Source: Ectopseudomonas mendocina | GTDB lineage: Bacteria > Pseudomonadota > Gammaproteobacteria > Pseudomonadales > Pseudomonadaceae | Length of the DNA: 64,000 nucleotides | Direction of reading: 5' to 3' | NCBI RefSeq assembly: GCF_016008875.1 | Contig: NZ_JADTQG010000001.1 | Location: 186,001-250,000 of the forward strand | Shown here: piece by piece, positions 36,232 to 46,071 of the stretch | Layout: each line of letters starts with the position of its first letter | Numbering within the stretch: the stretch's first letter is position 1 | The notes under the pieces: model-generated | Database searches by the model: none | What the model was told of the DNA's origin: nothing | The model's input: only the letters and a program-made list of their open reading frames with translations | Translations under genes and position numbers: made by a program

Positions 36232-39200
36232 TTACCGCCTGCTGATCTGCACTGGACTCAGTGCTGTGTCACAGAGCGTCGCGCTGCTCGGTTCGAGGTA
36301 GGGCGCGAGAATCGGCGCCATGCCCTTGAGCACCTGTACCGGCAACGCCGAGGTGAAGGTGAAACGCTCGGCCTCACGCCCCGGTACGAAAGCGGTGAGG
36401 GTGCCGTAGTGCCGCGGGCCGAGAAAGAATACGAAGGTGGCCGTGCGGTTCATCGCCCTGGAGCTGATCACCCGGCCGCCTGCGCCGACGCTTTCGATGC
36501 GGTTGTCGCCGGTGCCAGTCTTGCCGCCGAGCGTCAGGCTCTGGCCGTCGTGCAACTGGAAACTGCCCTGCAGGCGCCGCGCGGTACCGCCTTCGACGAC
36601 CTGGGAAAGGGCATTGCGTAGCGCCGCGGCGACTTCCGACTGCATCACCCGCTTGCCACCATGAATATCGCGCTCGACCCGCGTTTCGTAAGGCGTGCCG
36701 GCGGCGAAGTGCAGCTCGTCGATGCGCAGCACCGGCTGCCGGATACCGTCGTTCTGGATGATGCCCATCAGTTCGGCCAGCGCTGCCGGCCGGTCACCGG
36801 AACTGCCCAGCGCGGTAGCCAGTGAGGGAACCAGATGCTGGAAGGGATAGCCGAGGTTCTTCCAGCGCCGGTGGATGTCGGAGAAGGCTTCGACTTCCAG
36901 CATGATGCGGATGCGGCTGTCACGCGCGCTCTTGTGCCGGCTGCGAAATAGCCAGCCGTAGACTTCCTGACGCTCGTCGACACTGGCGGCTACGGCGTCG
37001 CTGAAGTTCGCCTGCGGGTTGTCGATCAGGTAACCCAGCAGCCATAGTTCCAGCGGGTGAACGCGGGCGATATAGCCCTGATCCGGCAGGCTGTAGGCAC
37101 CGGGGCCGTAATCCTTGTAGAGGCGGGCGATCCGTTGGTCGCTGAGTTTTTCCTGCGGCAGCTGCGCGCGCAGGAATGTGGCAAAGGTTTCCTCATCGGC
37201 CTGCGGCAGCAGATAACGGTGCACGGCGCCCAGACGCACCGAGGTCTGGCGCAGGCCGCTGATGAAGGTCTCCAGGCGCTGCTGCTCTGCCTGGCCTTGG
37301 TACTTGCGCCAGAAGCGCAGCAGGAAGGTGCGCCCCTCGCGGTCGGCGAAGCGCTGCAGGTATTCCTGACGGCGCGGATCCTTGTCGTCCTTGAGCAATT
37401 CGGCGCTGCTTTGGTAGCTGCTGTAGCGCACCAGGTCGCGCATCAGACGTACGAAGGGCAGGTTGATCGACTCGCGCAACGACTCGCGCAGGGTCGGGTT
37501 ACGGCCGTTGTCCTCGCGGCGGAAGTTGCCGAAGGTATGCAGCCCGCCGCCGGTGAAGAAGCGCTCATGTGGGCTGGCCGAATAGCGCCGTTCCAGCGCG
37601 GCGTCGAGCATGCTGGCCAGGTCCGCGCCGGGGTTGGCCTGCAGATAGGAGATGGCCCAGCGGCTGAGGTAGTCCTGCTCGGCGATTTCCACCTGGCGCA
37701 GCTCGGCCGGGCTATTGTCGGCGTGGCGCTGATGCAGCTCGGCGATGATTTCCAGATAGGTGGCCAGCACTCGCAGTTTGGCGGTGGAGCCGAGTTCCAG
37801 CTTGCTGCCCTCGTTGATGTCGAAAGGCTGGTCGGTGCTGTCGGTCTGCACCCGCACCCGGCTGCCTGTCGGCGTGCGTTCGAACAGGGTGAAGCTGTAG
37901 CGCACTTCAGCAGTCTTCTGCGGCGACAGCAGGCGTTCGCCGAACAGGCCGATCTGCCCGGCGAATTCCGGATTGGCCAGGTCCTGCAGGTAGGTGCTGA
38001 CCTGCTGCTGCAGATCGCGCTGCAGGGTGCTGCGCGCAGCCAGATCGAGGCGATCGAGGTCGTAGAACGGCATGCCCAGCAGATTGGACAGGCGTGAGCG
38101 CGCCACGCTTATGCCTTTGTCGCTTTCCACCGCGCGCAGGTTGGGTTCCTGTTGCCAGTCGCGATATTGCAGTTTCTGCGCGAGGGCCGCGTCGCGCAGG
38201 TCGGCATCGATCAGGCCGCCGCCGGCGAGCAGACGAATATGGCTTTCGGTCAGCGACTCCATGTCGTGTCGCCCTTGCGCGAGGTAATAGGAGGGCCGGC
38301 GTTGGGCGATCATCAACGACAGCATCTGCCGTAGGGCCAGGCCACGCTCGGTAAGGCTGGCGTCGGGCGAGCGGCGCGGATCGAGCAGGGCGTTGCTGCG
38401 CTCGAAGTCGGCGCCGTACCAGATGCGCAGGCCATCGGCCAGGCCGTGCACCTCACCATGGCCGGGCGCGGCGGACAGCGGCACGCTGTTGAGGTAGTCG
38501 CGGACGATGCGCTGGCGCGCCTTCAGTGTCTGCGGCCCGTGCTGGTAGGCGCGCACGCTGGCGGACAGCATCTGCCGCAGTTTTTCCCCGGCAGACAGTG
38601 TCAGGCCATCTGGCGAGTGGCGGTACTTCTCCAGCTGAGTGGCCAGGGTGCTGCCGCCAGCGGACTGGTCCTGCACGTCGAGCATCTTGCCGAGTTGCGA
38701 TAGCGCCGCCATGGCGAAGCGCGGCCAGTCCACCGCCGGGTTGGCCAGCGGCTGCGACGGGTCGAGCAGGTGGCGGTTCTCGATGAACAGCAGGCTGTTG
38801 ACCACCAGTGGCGGGATGCTGGCGAAGTCGGCGTAGCCCTGCTGCGGGTAGCGAAACTCGTAGTAGGGCGTGCCGCGGCAGTCGCTGATGGTCAGGCCGC
38901 TCTGGCTCTTCTCGGTAAAGGGTGGGAACAGGCCGCGGCGACTGTAGGCCATCAGCTCGTCGGAGAAACGCGCCTGCTCGGTGATCTGGTAATCGCGCTG
39001 CTGCAGGCGCTCCAGCATCAGTGGCAGGTAGGCATAGCCCTGGCGTTTGTCGAAGGGGCCATCGCTCGGGTACAGGATGTTTTCGCTGGGGCCGGGTTCG
39101 ACCTGATAGGTGAGGCTTGCGGCATAGCGGCTTAGTTCGCGCGACTGGAAATGTGCGCTGCGCGATTCGAACACCAGCAGCGCGGTGCCAGCCAGCACCA

Positions 39201-39330
39201 GCGATACCAGCAGCAAATACAGGCTCAGACGCCAGTGACGCCCTGCCGAAGCCGGCTTTCGCTGAGCTTGTGCGCTGGCCGATGAGGCCAGTTCACGCTG
39301 CTGCGAATTCACTTGCCATGATGCGCCCAT
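36232..39330 (-). CDS. Divergent class A penicillin-binding protein
   Basis: A 1032-residue bitopic membrane protein: short cytosolic N-terminus, one helix (about 34-54), a glycosyltransferase-51 domain (about 165-340) and a transpeptidase domain (about 480-1000). The transpeptidase triad is complete: SxxK in ELGSTAKL, SxN in RESINLP and KTG in GGKTGTG. The transglycosylase motifs are eroded: EDxxFxxH is ENRHLLD, GGSTITQQ is GGSTLATQ, and the RKxxE motif carrying the second Glu is not recognisable. It is larger than PBP1a/1b and has a long insertion between SxxK and SxN. Peptidoglycan cross-linking is likely; polymerase activity is doubtful. Confidence 0.82.
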   Translation of the reverse strand: MGASWQVNSQQRELASSASAQAQRKPASAGRHWRLSLYLLLVSLVLAGTALLVFESRSAHFQSRELSRYAASLTYQVEPGPSENILYPSDGPFDKRQGYAYLPLMLERLQQRDYQITEQARFSDELMAYSRRGLFPPFTEKSQSGLTISDCRGTPYYEFRYPQQGYADFASIPPLVVNSLLFIENRHLLDPSQPLANPAVDWPRFAMAALSQLGKMLDVQDQSAGGSTLATQLEKYRHSPDGLTLSAGEKLRQMLSASVRAYQHGPQTLKARQRIVRDYLNSVPLSAAPGHGEVHGLADGLRIWYGADFERSNALLDPRRSPDASLTERGLALRQMLSLMIAQRRPSYYLAQGRHDMESLTESHIRLLAGGGLIDADLRDAALAQKLQYRDWQQEPNLRAVESDKGISVARSRLSNLLGMPFYDLDRLDLAARSTLQRDLQQQVSTYLQDLANPEFAGQIGLFGERLLSPQKTAEVRYSFTLFERTPTGSRVRVQTDSTDQPFDINEGSKLELGSTAKLRVLATYLEIIAELHQRHADNSPAELRQVEIAEQDYLSRWAISYLQANPGADLASMLDAALERRYSASPHERFFTGGGLHTFGNFRREDNGRNPTLRESLRESINLPFVRLMRDLVRYSSYQSSAELLKDDKDPRRQEYLQRFADREGRTFLLRFWRKYQGQAEQQRLETFISGLRQTSVRLGAVHRYLLPQADEETFATFLRAQLPQEKLSDQRIARLYKDYGPGAYSLPDQGYIARVHPLELWLLGYLIDNPQANFSDAVAASVDERQEVYGWLFRSRHKSARDSRIRIMLEVEAFSDIHRRWKNLGYPFQHLVPSLATALGSSGDRPAALAELMGIIQNDGIRQPVLRIDELHFAAGTPYETRVERDIHGGKRVMQSEVAAALRNALSQVVEGGTARRLQGSFQLHDGQSLTLGGKTGTGDNRIESVGAGGRVISSRAMNRTATFVFFLGPRHYGTLTAFVPGREAERFTFTSALPVQVLKGMAPILAPYLEPSSATLCDTALSPVQISRR

Positions 39331-39552
39331 AAATCACCGGCCTGGTCTGTCAGCATCATATAAACCGCGAGATTGCCTCTTGCCGGAAGCTGACCCTGGG
39401 TCGGCTGGGCTGCGGTCGTCTCGTCTGCCTCACTATCAGCGTAGACGCTGGCGCGGCGTATGGCTGGCGCTTTTTGCAGGTTGCGCGGCTTGTACCTCGA
39501 TTGCGAGCAGGCCTGCTAGACTCGCAGGATTGCATCGATGCAGGGAATCGGC

Positions 39553-40233
39553 ATGCAGCGCGACCATCGTGAACAGCTTCAGCAAAGCTGGCAGGCCAAC
39601 GCCGATGCCTGGGCTGCCGCAGTGCGCGAACAGCGTATCGAAAGCCGGCGCCTGGTCACCGATGCGGCCATCATCCAGGCCGTTCTGGCGCTGCAACCCA
39701 AGCGAGTGCTGGATATTGGTTGCGGCGAGGGCTGGCTGTGCCGTGGTCTGGCCGAGCATGGCATCGAGCCGGTCGGGGTGGACGCCTCTGCGCCGCTGAT
39801 CGAAGCAGCCCGCGCAGCGTGCGACGGGCGCAGCCAGTACCGCGTCTGTGGATATGCCGAGCTTGAGACGCATGCCGAGCAACTTGGGCGTTTCGAGGTG
39901 CTGGTGTGCAATTTCGCCCTGTTCGAGGAGCCGCTGCAGCCGTTCCTGCGCAGCCTGCACGCGTTGCTCGCACCTGGTGGCAGCCTGTTGATCCAGACCC
40001 TGCATCCCTGGCGCGCCAGCCATGACGAGCCCTATCAGGACGGTTGGCGGGTCGAGGATTTCGTCGGTTTTGGCGAGGGTTTTCAGGCGCCCATGCCCTG
40101 GTTCTTCCGCACCCTGCAGTCCTGGCTGTCGCTGATCGGTGAGACCGGCTGGCGGCTCGAATGGCTGCAGGAGCCGCTGCATCCCGAGAGCGTGCAGCCG
40201 GTGTCCTTGCTGTTGTTGCTCAAGCCGCTCTGA
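39553..40233 (+). CDS. Class I SAM-dependent methyltransferase
   Basis: A 226-residue methyltransferase with motif I VLDIGCGEGW, an acidic end of beta-2 (GVDAS), motif II LVCNFALFE and a GGSLLIQTLHPW segment. I took ATG 39553 (MQRDHREQ), which has AGGGAA 6 bases upstream; ATG 39538 would add five residues. Substrate unknown. It precedes the VOC and aldo/keto reductase genes in a compact rightward trio. Confidence 0.85.
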   Translation: MQRDHREQLQQSWQANADAWAAAVREQRIESRRLVTDAAIIQAVLALQPKRVLDIGCGEGWLCRGLAEHGIEPVGVDASAPLIEAARAACDGRSQYRVCGYAELETHAEQLGRFEVLVCNFALFEEPLQPFLRSLHALLAPGGSLLIQTLHPWRASHDEPYQDGWRVEDFVGFGEGFQAPMPWFFRTLQSWLSLIGETGWRLEWLQEPLHPESVQPVSLLLLLKPL

Positions 40234-40235
40234 TC

Positions 40236-40670
40236 ATGCAACTGCTGCTCAACCTCGACGTTCCCGATCTGCCGGCCGCCGTGGCCTTCTATCAGCAGGG
40301 TCTTGGTTTAAGCGTGGGGCGCGTGCTGTTCGACGGCTCGGTGGTCGAGATGCTCGGCGCAGCCGTACCGCTCTACCTGCTGCACAAGGCTGCCGCCACT
40401 CGACCCAGCCCAGAGGCAGATGTGCAGCGCGACTACCGCCGGCACTGGATGCCGCTGCACCTGGATCTGGTCGTCGCTGACCTCGACGCTGCGCTGGCTC
40501 GGGCACTGGGTGCAGGCGCACAGCAGGAAGGTGAAATCCATGAATATGACTGGGGGCGCCTGGCCACGCTGAGTGATCCCTTCGGTCACGGGCTGTGCCT
40601 GCTGCAATGGCGTGGCGAGGGATATGACCTGGTTACAACCCATGGGGGAGCTATCGATGCGCAGAATTGA
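40236..40670 (+). CDS. VOC (glyoxalase/bleomycin-resistance fold) protein
   Basis: A 144-residue vicinal-oxygen-chelate protein: DVPDLPAAVAFYQQGLGL starts the first beta-alpha-beta module and HLDLVVADLDAALARALGAGA the second, ending SDPFGHGLCLLQW. The ATG lies 2 bases after the methyltransferase stop, and the 3' end overlaps the next gene by 14 bases. Likely a small metal-binding enzyme or binding protein; specificity unknown. Confidence 0.85.
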   Translation: MQLLLNLDVPDLPAAVAFYQQGLGLSVGRVLFDGSVVEMLGAAVPLYLLHKAAATRPSPEADVQRDYRRHWMPLHLDLVVADLDAALARALGAGAQQEGEIHEYDWGRLATLSDPFGHGLCLLQWRGEGYDLVTTHGGAIDAQN

Positions 40671-41478
40671 GTTGGCAGGCACACAGGTGCCGGTGATCGG
40701 CCAGGGGACCTGGCGCATGGGCGAGGACGAGCGCCAGCGCACGCGTGAAGTCGCGGCGCTTCGTGAGGGGCTCGACCTCGGCCTGAGCCTGATCGATACC
40801 GCCGAGATGTATGGCGAGGGCGGCGCGGAGCAGGTGGTGAGCGAGGCCATCGCCGGGCGTCGGGACGAGGTGTTTCTGGTTAGCAAGGTCTACCCGCACA
40901 ACGCCAGTGTGGAAGGTGTCCAGGCGGCCTGTGAGCGCAGTCTTAAGCGCCTGGGTTGCGAGCGCATCGATCTGTACCTGTTGCACTGGCGCGGCCGCTA
41001 TCCGCTGGCGGAAACCGTCGAAGGTTTCGAGCGCCTGCGTGAGCAGGGCAAGATTGGCGCCTGGGGCGTCTCCAACTTCGACCTGGACGATCTGCTCGAA
41101 CTGGATCAGCCGGCGTGCCGGACCAACCAGGTGCTGTACAACCTGGAGGCGCGCGGCATCGAGTATGACCTGCTGCCCTGGCAACAGCGCGCCGGCATGC
41201 CGCTGATGGCCTATTGTCCGCTGAGCCAGGCGGGCGCCTTGCTGCATGAACCCGTGCTGCGACAGGTGGCTGAGCGGCATGGGGCTACGCCAGCGCAGAT
41301 CGCGCTGGCCTGGACGCTCAGGCAGGACGGCGTGATTGCGATTCCCAAGGCCGTAGGCAGCGCGCACCTGCGCGACAACGCCGCGGCGGCTGCCATCATC
41401 TTGAGTGCGGACGACCTGGCCTTGCTCGATGCGGCCTTTGCGCCGCCACGTGGCAAGCGGCCGCTGGAAATGGTCTGA
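40657..41478 (+). CDS. Aldo/keto reductase
   Basis: A 273-residue AKR with the catalytic tetrad Asp47 (DTAEMYG), Tyr52, Lys77 (VSKVYP) and His110 (LLHWRG). It should reduce an aldehyde or ketone with NADPH. The ATG at 40657 overlaps the VOC gene and has a GGGGGAG ribosome site. Related to E. coli YeaE-type reductases, which act on methylglyoxal; a neighbouring VOC gene fits aldehyde detoxification but does not prove it. Confidence 0.88.
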   Translation: MRRIELAGTQVPVIGQGTWRMGEDERQRTREVAALREGLDLGLSLIDTAEMYGEGGAEQVVSEAIAGRRDEVFLVSKVYPHNASVEGVQAACERSLKRLGCERIDLYLLHWRGRYPLAETVEGFERLREQGKIGAWGVSNFDLDDLLELDQPACRTNQVLYNLEARGIEYDLLPWQQRAGMPLMAYCPLSQAGALLHEPVLRQVAERHGATPAQIALAWTLRQDGVIAIPKAVGSAHLRDNAAAAAIILSADDLALLDAAFAPPRGKRPLEMV

Positions 41479-41520
41479 AAGGGCGCTACTGATCGTAAAG
41501 CGACAGGATGTCGTTTGGAT

Positions 41521-42477
41521 TCAGTTGGCCGGATCGGCAGCCAGGCGTCCGGCGTCTTTGAGCAGCGCCTTGAGGAAGGCGTCCTGTAACTCGGGGTCGT
41601 TGCGCGTCAGCTCGATCAGGCTCTGTTCCAGCTCGCTGGCTTCCTCCTCCAGGCCGAGATCGGACAGGCGCTTGACCCGGTGCACCCATTGGGCGACGTC
41701 GTCGCCTTCGAGGTCGTCGAAGATCAGGTCATGCGCTTCATGCAGCTTGCCGCGAAGGGTGTGGCTGACCATCAGCGTCGTTTCGGCACGTGCGACATCA
41801 TCGCCAAGCCGGTCTTCCACGCTTAGCTGCAGCATGTTCAGACGGGTGATGTCCTGCTCGGTGAACGGGCTGTCCAGCAGATTGAGGCGCAGCACACCGG
41901 TGCTGTCGGTGAGCAGCTCGAACTGCTGATCGCCCGCCCTGACCTGAACCGGGCGTTCGGCCCAGGGCAGGTTGATGTATTCCATGCGGCGATCGCGCTG
42001 AACCTCGTCGATGCTGGCGAGGTTCTGTTCGGCACGACCATTGGACTCGACGTTCATGAACGGGTTGAGGCCGGCCATGCCGTAGCTGATCCAGTCGCGG
42101 GTCGCGGTTTCCGGCAAGCTGCCGAGCAACACCACGTTGAGGATGTTCGCGCCGACACCGGCAACCACCGCGACCGCCCCCATCGGCACTTCATAGATCT
42201 CGCGCCAGGGCTGGTAGGGGGTGTAACGGTCGTAGCGGCGGGTCACCTCGAAAGCGGTGACCTCGAAGCTCTTCTGGTCATGCACACGTACACGGCGTTG
42301 CGGCAGCTCCAATACCTTGGGTTCGCCGGCATCGATCTGCAGCTGGTGATCCAGCAGTTTGCGTTCGACGCGCTCCTCATGCTCGCTGCGTTGCGGCAGC
42401 TGGTTGGCGCAGCCGCTGAGGAAGAGGGCGCCGCACAGGGCGGCGCCGATGAGGCGAAGGTTGCTGCTCGTGTACAT
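41521..42477 (-). CDS. Conserved lipoprotein upstream of... proS neighbour
   Basis: A 318-residue protein with a lipoprotein signal peptide (FLSGC, Cys23) and a mostly alpha/beta mature part without a domain I recognise. A hydrophobic stretch (MGAVAVVAGVGANILNVVLLGSLP, about 99-122) may be a membrane segment or buried helix. It lies directly downstream of proS on the same strand (20 bp), as in P. aeruginosa (PA0955 beside proS, from memory). Function unknown. Confidence 0.75.
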   Translation of the reverse strand: MYTSSNLRLIGAALCGALFLSGCANQLPQRSEHEERVERKLLDHQLQIDAGEPKVLELPQRRVRVHDQKSFEVTAFEVTRRYDRYTPYQPWREIYEVPMGAVAVVAGVGANILNVVLLGSLPETATRDWISYGMAGLNPFMNVESNGRAEQNLASIDEVQRDRRMEYINLPWAERPVQVRAGDQQFELLTDSTGVLRLNLLDSPFTEQDITRLNMLQLSVEDRLGDDVARAETTLMVSHTLRGKLHEAHDLIFDDLEGDDVAQWVHRVKRLSDLGLEEEASELEQSLIELTRNDPELQDAFLKALLKDAGRLAADPAN

Positions 42478-42497
42478 GATGTCTCGGTAGGGCGTGA

Positions 42498-44213
42498 TCA
42501 GCGACTGATACGGGCTTGCAGGAAGGACAGTATCTCGGCCAGCGGTACGGCTTGCGCTTCGGTCTCGGCACGGCTCTTGTACTCGAGGTTGCCCTCGGCC
42601 AGTCCACGGTCGCTGACCACCACGCGGTGCGGGATACCGATCAGCTCCATATCGGCGAACTTGATGCCGGGGCTGGTTTTCTTGTCGCGATCGTCCAGCA
42701 GCACCTCGAAGCCGGCTGCAGTGAGCTCGGCGTAGAGCTTGTCGGTGGCCTCGCGGACCTGCTCGGTTTCGTAGCGCAGCGGCACCAGGGCGATGAGGAA
42801 CGGCGCCAGGGCATCGTTCCAGCGGATACCGCGCTCGTCGAAATTCTGTTCGATGGCCGCAGCCACCACGCGAGATACGCCAATGCCGTAGCAGCCCATG
42901 GTCAGGGTGACCGGCTTGCCGTTCTCGCCGAGAACCTGGCAGTTCATCGCCTCGCTGTACTTGGTGCCGAGCTGGAAGATATGACCAACCTCGATACCGC
43001 GCTTGATCACCAGCGTGCCCTGGCCGTCCGGGCTCGGATCGCCCTCGACGACATTGCGCAGATCGGCCACGGTCGGAACCGGGAGATCACGCTCCCAGTT
43101 GACGCCGAAATAGTGCTTGTCGTCGATGTTGGCACCGATAGCGAAGTCGCTCATCAGCTCCACGGAGCGGTCGATGATCACCGGCAGCGGCAGATTCAGC
43201 GGGCCGAGAGAGCCGGCGCCTGCACCGATGGCGGCACGCAGCTCGGCATCGGTGGCCATGGTCAGCGGGTTGGCGACCTGCTCCAGATTGGCGGCCTTGA
43301 TCTCGTTGAGTTCGTGATCGCCACGCACCACCAGCGCGATCAGCTTGCCTTCTTCGGCAGCATGAACGATCAGGGTCTTGATGGTCTTCTCGATCGGCAG
43401 GTTGAAGCCTTCGACCAGGGCGGCGATGGTCTTCGCGTCGGGGGTATCGACCAGGCGCAGCTCTTCGCTCGGCGCAGGGCGCACTTTCTCGCGCGGCAGG
43501 GCTTCGGCCTTTTCGATATTGGCAGCGTAATCGGAGCTGTCGCTGAAGGCGATATCGTCTTCGCCGGAGTCGGCCAGCACATGGAATTCATGCGAGCCGG
43601 TACCGCCGATGGAGCCGGTATCGGCTTGTACCGGGCGGAAATTCAGGCCCAGGCGGGTAAACACGTTGCAGTACGCCTGGTGCATGCGGTCATAGGTTTC
43701 CTGCAGGGAAGCCTGGTCGGCATGGAAGGAGTAGGCGTCCTTCATGATGAACTCGCGACCGCGCATCAGGCCGAAGCGCGGACGAATCTCGTCACGGAAT
43801 TTGGTCTGGATCTGGTAGAAGTTGATCGGCAGCTGCTTGTAGCTGTTCAGCTCGTTGCGCGCCAGCTCGGTGATCACTTCCTCGTGGGTCGGGCCGACAC
43901 AGAATTCGCGATCATGGCGATCCTTCACACGCAGCAACTCGGGGCCGTACTGCACCCAACGGCCGGATTCCTGCCACAACTCGGCCGGCTGGATGGCCGG
44001 CATCAGCACTTCCAGCGCGCCGGCGGCGTTCATTTCCTCGCGCACCACGGTCTCGACCTTGCGCAGCACGCGCAGGCCCATCGGCAGCCAGGTATACAGG
44101 CCGGAGGCCAGCTTGCGGATCATGCCGGCACGCAGCATCAGCTGGTGGCTGATCACCACGGCATCGGAAGGGTTTTCTTTCAGGGTCGAGAGCAGGAACT
44201 GACTGGTACGCAT
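42498..44213 (-). CDS. proS: Prolyl-tRNA synthetase
   Basis: The 571-residue class II synthetase charges tRNA-Pro. It is the bacterial type, with the YbaK-like editing insertion (about 230-390) that clears misacylated Ala-tRNA-Pro between motifs 2 and 3. Motifs include [15 protein letters not shown] (motif 1 region), [29 protein letters not shown] motif 2 and the GCYGIGVSR motif 3, with a C-terminal anticodon-binding domain. Normal length, start ATG 44213. Confidence 0.97.
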   Translation of the reverse strand: MRTSQFLLSTLKENPSDAVVISHQLMLRAGMIRKLASGLYTWLPMGLRVLRKVETVVREEMNAAGALEVLMPAIQPAELWQESGRWVQYGPELLRVKDRHDREFCVGPTHEEVITELARNELNSYKQLPINFYQIQTKFRDEIRPRFGLMRGREFIMKDAYSFHADQASLQETYDRMHQAYCNVFTRLGLNFRPVQADTGSIGGTGSHEFHVLADSGEDDIAFSDSSDYAANIEKAEALPREKVRPAPSEELRLVDTPDAKTIAALVEGFNLPIEKTIKTLIVHAAEEGKLIALVVRGDHELNEIKAANLEQVANPLTMATDAELRAAIGAGAGSLGPLNLPLPVIIDRSVELMSDFAIGANIDDKHYFGVNWERDLPVPTVADLRNVVEGDPSPDGQGTLVIKRGIEVGHIFQLGTKYSEAMNCQVLGENGKPVTLTMGCYGIGVSRVVAAAIEQNFDERGIRWNDALAPFLIALVPLRYETEQVREATDKLYAELTAAGFEVLLDDRDKKTSPGIKFADMELIGIPHRVVVSDRGLAEGNLEYKSRAETEAQAVPLAEILSFLQARISR

Positions 44214-44334
44214 GTTTGGCCGTTCTGTCGGTTGCTAGGGCTTGGAATAGGCCGGCATTGTACGGTGCCTATACAGTGGCGTACAGGAGTGGCGCGGGGC
44301 GGGAGCTCTGCCGCGTTGATCAGGAGGAATAATA

Positions 44335-44748
44335 GTGGGGCTGACTGCATTTGAAGTCCAAACCCTGATTCGGGGCGGGCTGCCGATGGCCGAGGACATC
44401 GATCTGCGGATCGACCGGCTCGACGAGAAGGGCGTGCTGGCGCGGGTGCCCTTTCACGCCAAACTGGTGCGCCCGGGCGGGACGCTGTCAGGTCCGACCA
44501 TCATGGCGCTGGGTGATGCAGCGATGTATGCGGTGGTGCTGGGGCGCCTGGGGCGGGTAGAGATGGCAGTGACGTCCAATCTCAATATCAACTTCCTTAT
44601 CAAACCCAAACCAGTCGATTTGTTGGCCGAAGCGCGCATATTGCGGTTGAGTCGGCGTCAGGCTGTTTGCGAAGTTTCGTTATATTCAGATGGAAATGAG
44701 AATGAATTGGTTGCGCATGTGACCGGGACTTACGCTTTGCCTCTTTAA
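44335..44748 (+). CDS. PaaI-family acyl-CoA thioesterase
   Basis: A 137-residue hotdog-fold protein with the PaaI arrangement: the PGGTLSGPTIMALGDAAMYAVV helix and a VTSNLNINFLIKP beta strand. It should hydrolyse an acyl-CoA; the substrate is unknown. GTG at 44335 follows an AGGAGG ribosome site by 7 bases. Divergent from proS and convergent with oprD. Confidence 0.88.
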   Translation: MGLTAFEVQTLIRGGLPMAEDIDLRIDRLDEKGVLARVPFHAKLVRPGGTLSGPTIMALGDAAMYAVVLGRLGRVEMAVTSNLNINFLIKPKPVDLLAEARILRLSRRQAVCEVSLYSDGNENELVAHVTGTYALPL

Positions 44749-44768
44749 ATTGCTGAAGCGCAAATAAA

Positions 44769-44792
44769 GAAACCCGGCCTTGGCCGGGTTTC
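44769..44792. terminator. Bidirectional terminator between thioesterase and oprD
   Basis: AGAAACCCGGCC/GGCCGGGTTTCT is a perfect hairpin with a two-base loop, placed between convergent genes. Confidence 0.85.
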
Positions 44793-44820
44793 TCTGTGCT
44801 GCTATCGAGTAGCGCTGAAG

Positions 44821-46071
44821 TTACAGAACGCTCAGCGGGTATTCGACGATCAGGCGCAGGTCGTTGACATCACCTTGGGCATTATCGCGGTAGAAGGCGT
44901 TGCGTACGCGGAAGGACAGGTCCTTGGCCGCGCCGTCCTGGATCACGTACTTGGCTTCAATGTTCAGCTCGCGCTCGGTGTAGTTATCGGCGGCGGTACC
45001 GCGGATGTAGCGAGTCATGAAGCTCAGACCAGGCACGCCGTAGTCTGCCATGTTGATATCGTAACGGGCCTGCCAGGACTTCTCGTCTTCTTGGTTGAAG
45101 TCGGAGTACTGAACCGAGTTGGCCAGCCAGATGGTGCCGCCGCCATCTACACCGTAGTAGTAGCCGTTATCACCGCTGGCGCGCTGGTGCGCAACGGTGA
45201 ACGTGTGCGCGCCGAGGCTGTATGCCGCTGCAAGGCTCCAAATCTTGTTGTCGACATCGCCCGCCAGTTCCTGACCGTCGCCTTTGGTCTTGTACCCGTT
45301 AAGGTCGAAGTTCAGCGCCTGGTCTTCGGCGAGCGGCAGGTTGTAATTCAGGTTGACGTAGGTCTTCTTGAAGAAGTCCTCAACGTCAGAATGGTGCAGG
45401 CCAGCACTCAGGTTGTCGGTGAAGCTGTAGTTAGCACCGAAAATGTTTGCCGACTTGATGGTGTTGCCGCCTTCGGAGAGCGAATCGCGGCCGGTAGCAG
45501 TCTGGCTGCTCATTGCAGTGAAGCGGCCGGCGCTCAGTTCCAGGCCTTCGATTTCGTTACTTACCAGGTAAGTACCGGTAGCAACTTCAGGAAGGATACG
45601 GCTGTCGTCTGTTGAGAATACCGGGCTTGCCACGAACTGGCTGCCGTACTTCAGAACGGTGTCGGACATGCGAAGTTTGACGGCACCGCCAACTTCGGTC
45701 TGAGTATCGTCGCCACGGCCGTCGTCGGTCTGAGCGAACTGGCCGGTACCGTAACGACCGCGACCGCTGTCAATCTTGATGCTGCTCAGGGAATGAGCGT
45801 CGAAGCCTACGCCTACGGTGCCTTGGGTGAAGCCGGATTGGTACAGCAGGCGAATGCCCAGGCCGGTTTCTTCACGATAACCTTTGTCGCCTGTGCCTGC
45901 AGTGTTCGGGCCGTTACGGAAATCGCGGTTCATGTACAGAACGCGGTTGAAGATGTCGAAGCTGCTGTCTTCGAGGAAACCGTTCGACTCGGACTGGCTG
46001 GACGCCACGGCCATTTGGCTGGTGCCCGCGGCTACTGCCAGGGCGATTACGCTCCACTTCATCACTTGCAT
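44821..46071 (-). CDS. oprD: OprD-family porin
   Basis: A 416-residue outer-membrane channel of the OccD/OprD family: signal peptide ending MAVASS, mature start QSESNGFLEDSSFDIFNRVLYMNRDFRNG, then GVGFDAHSLSSIKIDSG, and the C-terminal signature DLRLIVEYPLSVL. Such channels take up basic amino acids, peptides and carbapenems. ATG 46071 has an AAGGAG ribosome site; the reading frame is open further upstream but has no signal. The locus (proS-thioesterase-oprD-HIT) matches the P. aeruginosa oprD locus, though OprD paralogues are many, so the substrate is not certain. Confidence 0.88.
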   Translation of the reverse strand: MQVMKWSVIALAVAAGTSQMAVASSQSESNGFLEDSSFDIFNRVLYMNRDFRNGPNTAGTGDKGYREETGLGIRLLYQSGFTQGTVGVGFDAHSLSSIKIDSGRGRYGTGQFAQTDDGRGDDTQTEVGGAVKLRMSDTVLKYGSQFVASPVFSTDDSRILPEVATGTYLVSNEIEGLELSAGRFTAMSSQTATGRDSLSEGGNTIKSANIFGANYSFTDNLSAGLHHSDVEDFFKKTYVNLNYNLPLAEDQALNFDLNGYKTKGDGQELAGDVDNKIWSLAAAYSLGAHTFTVAHQRASGDNGYYYGVDGGGTIWLANSVQYSDFNQEDEKSWQARYDINMADYGVPGLSFMTRYIRGTAADNYTERELNIEAKYVIQDGAAKDLSFRVRNAFYRDNAQGDVNDLRLIVEYPLSVL

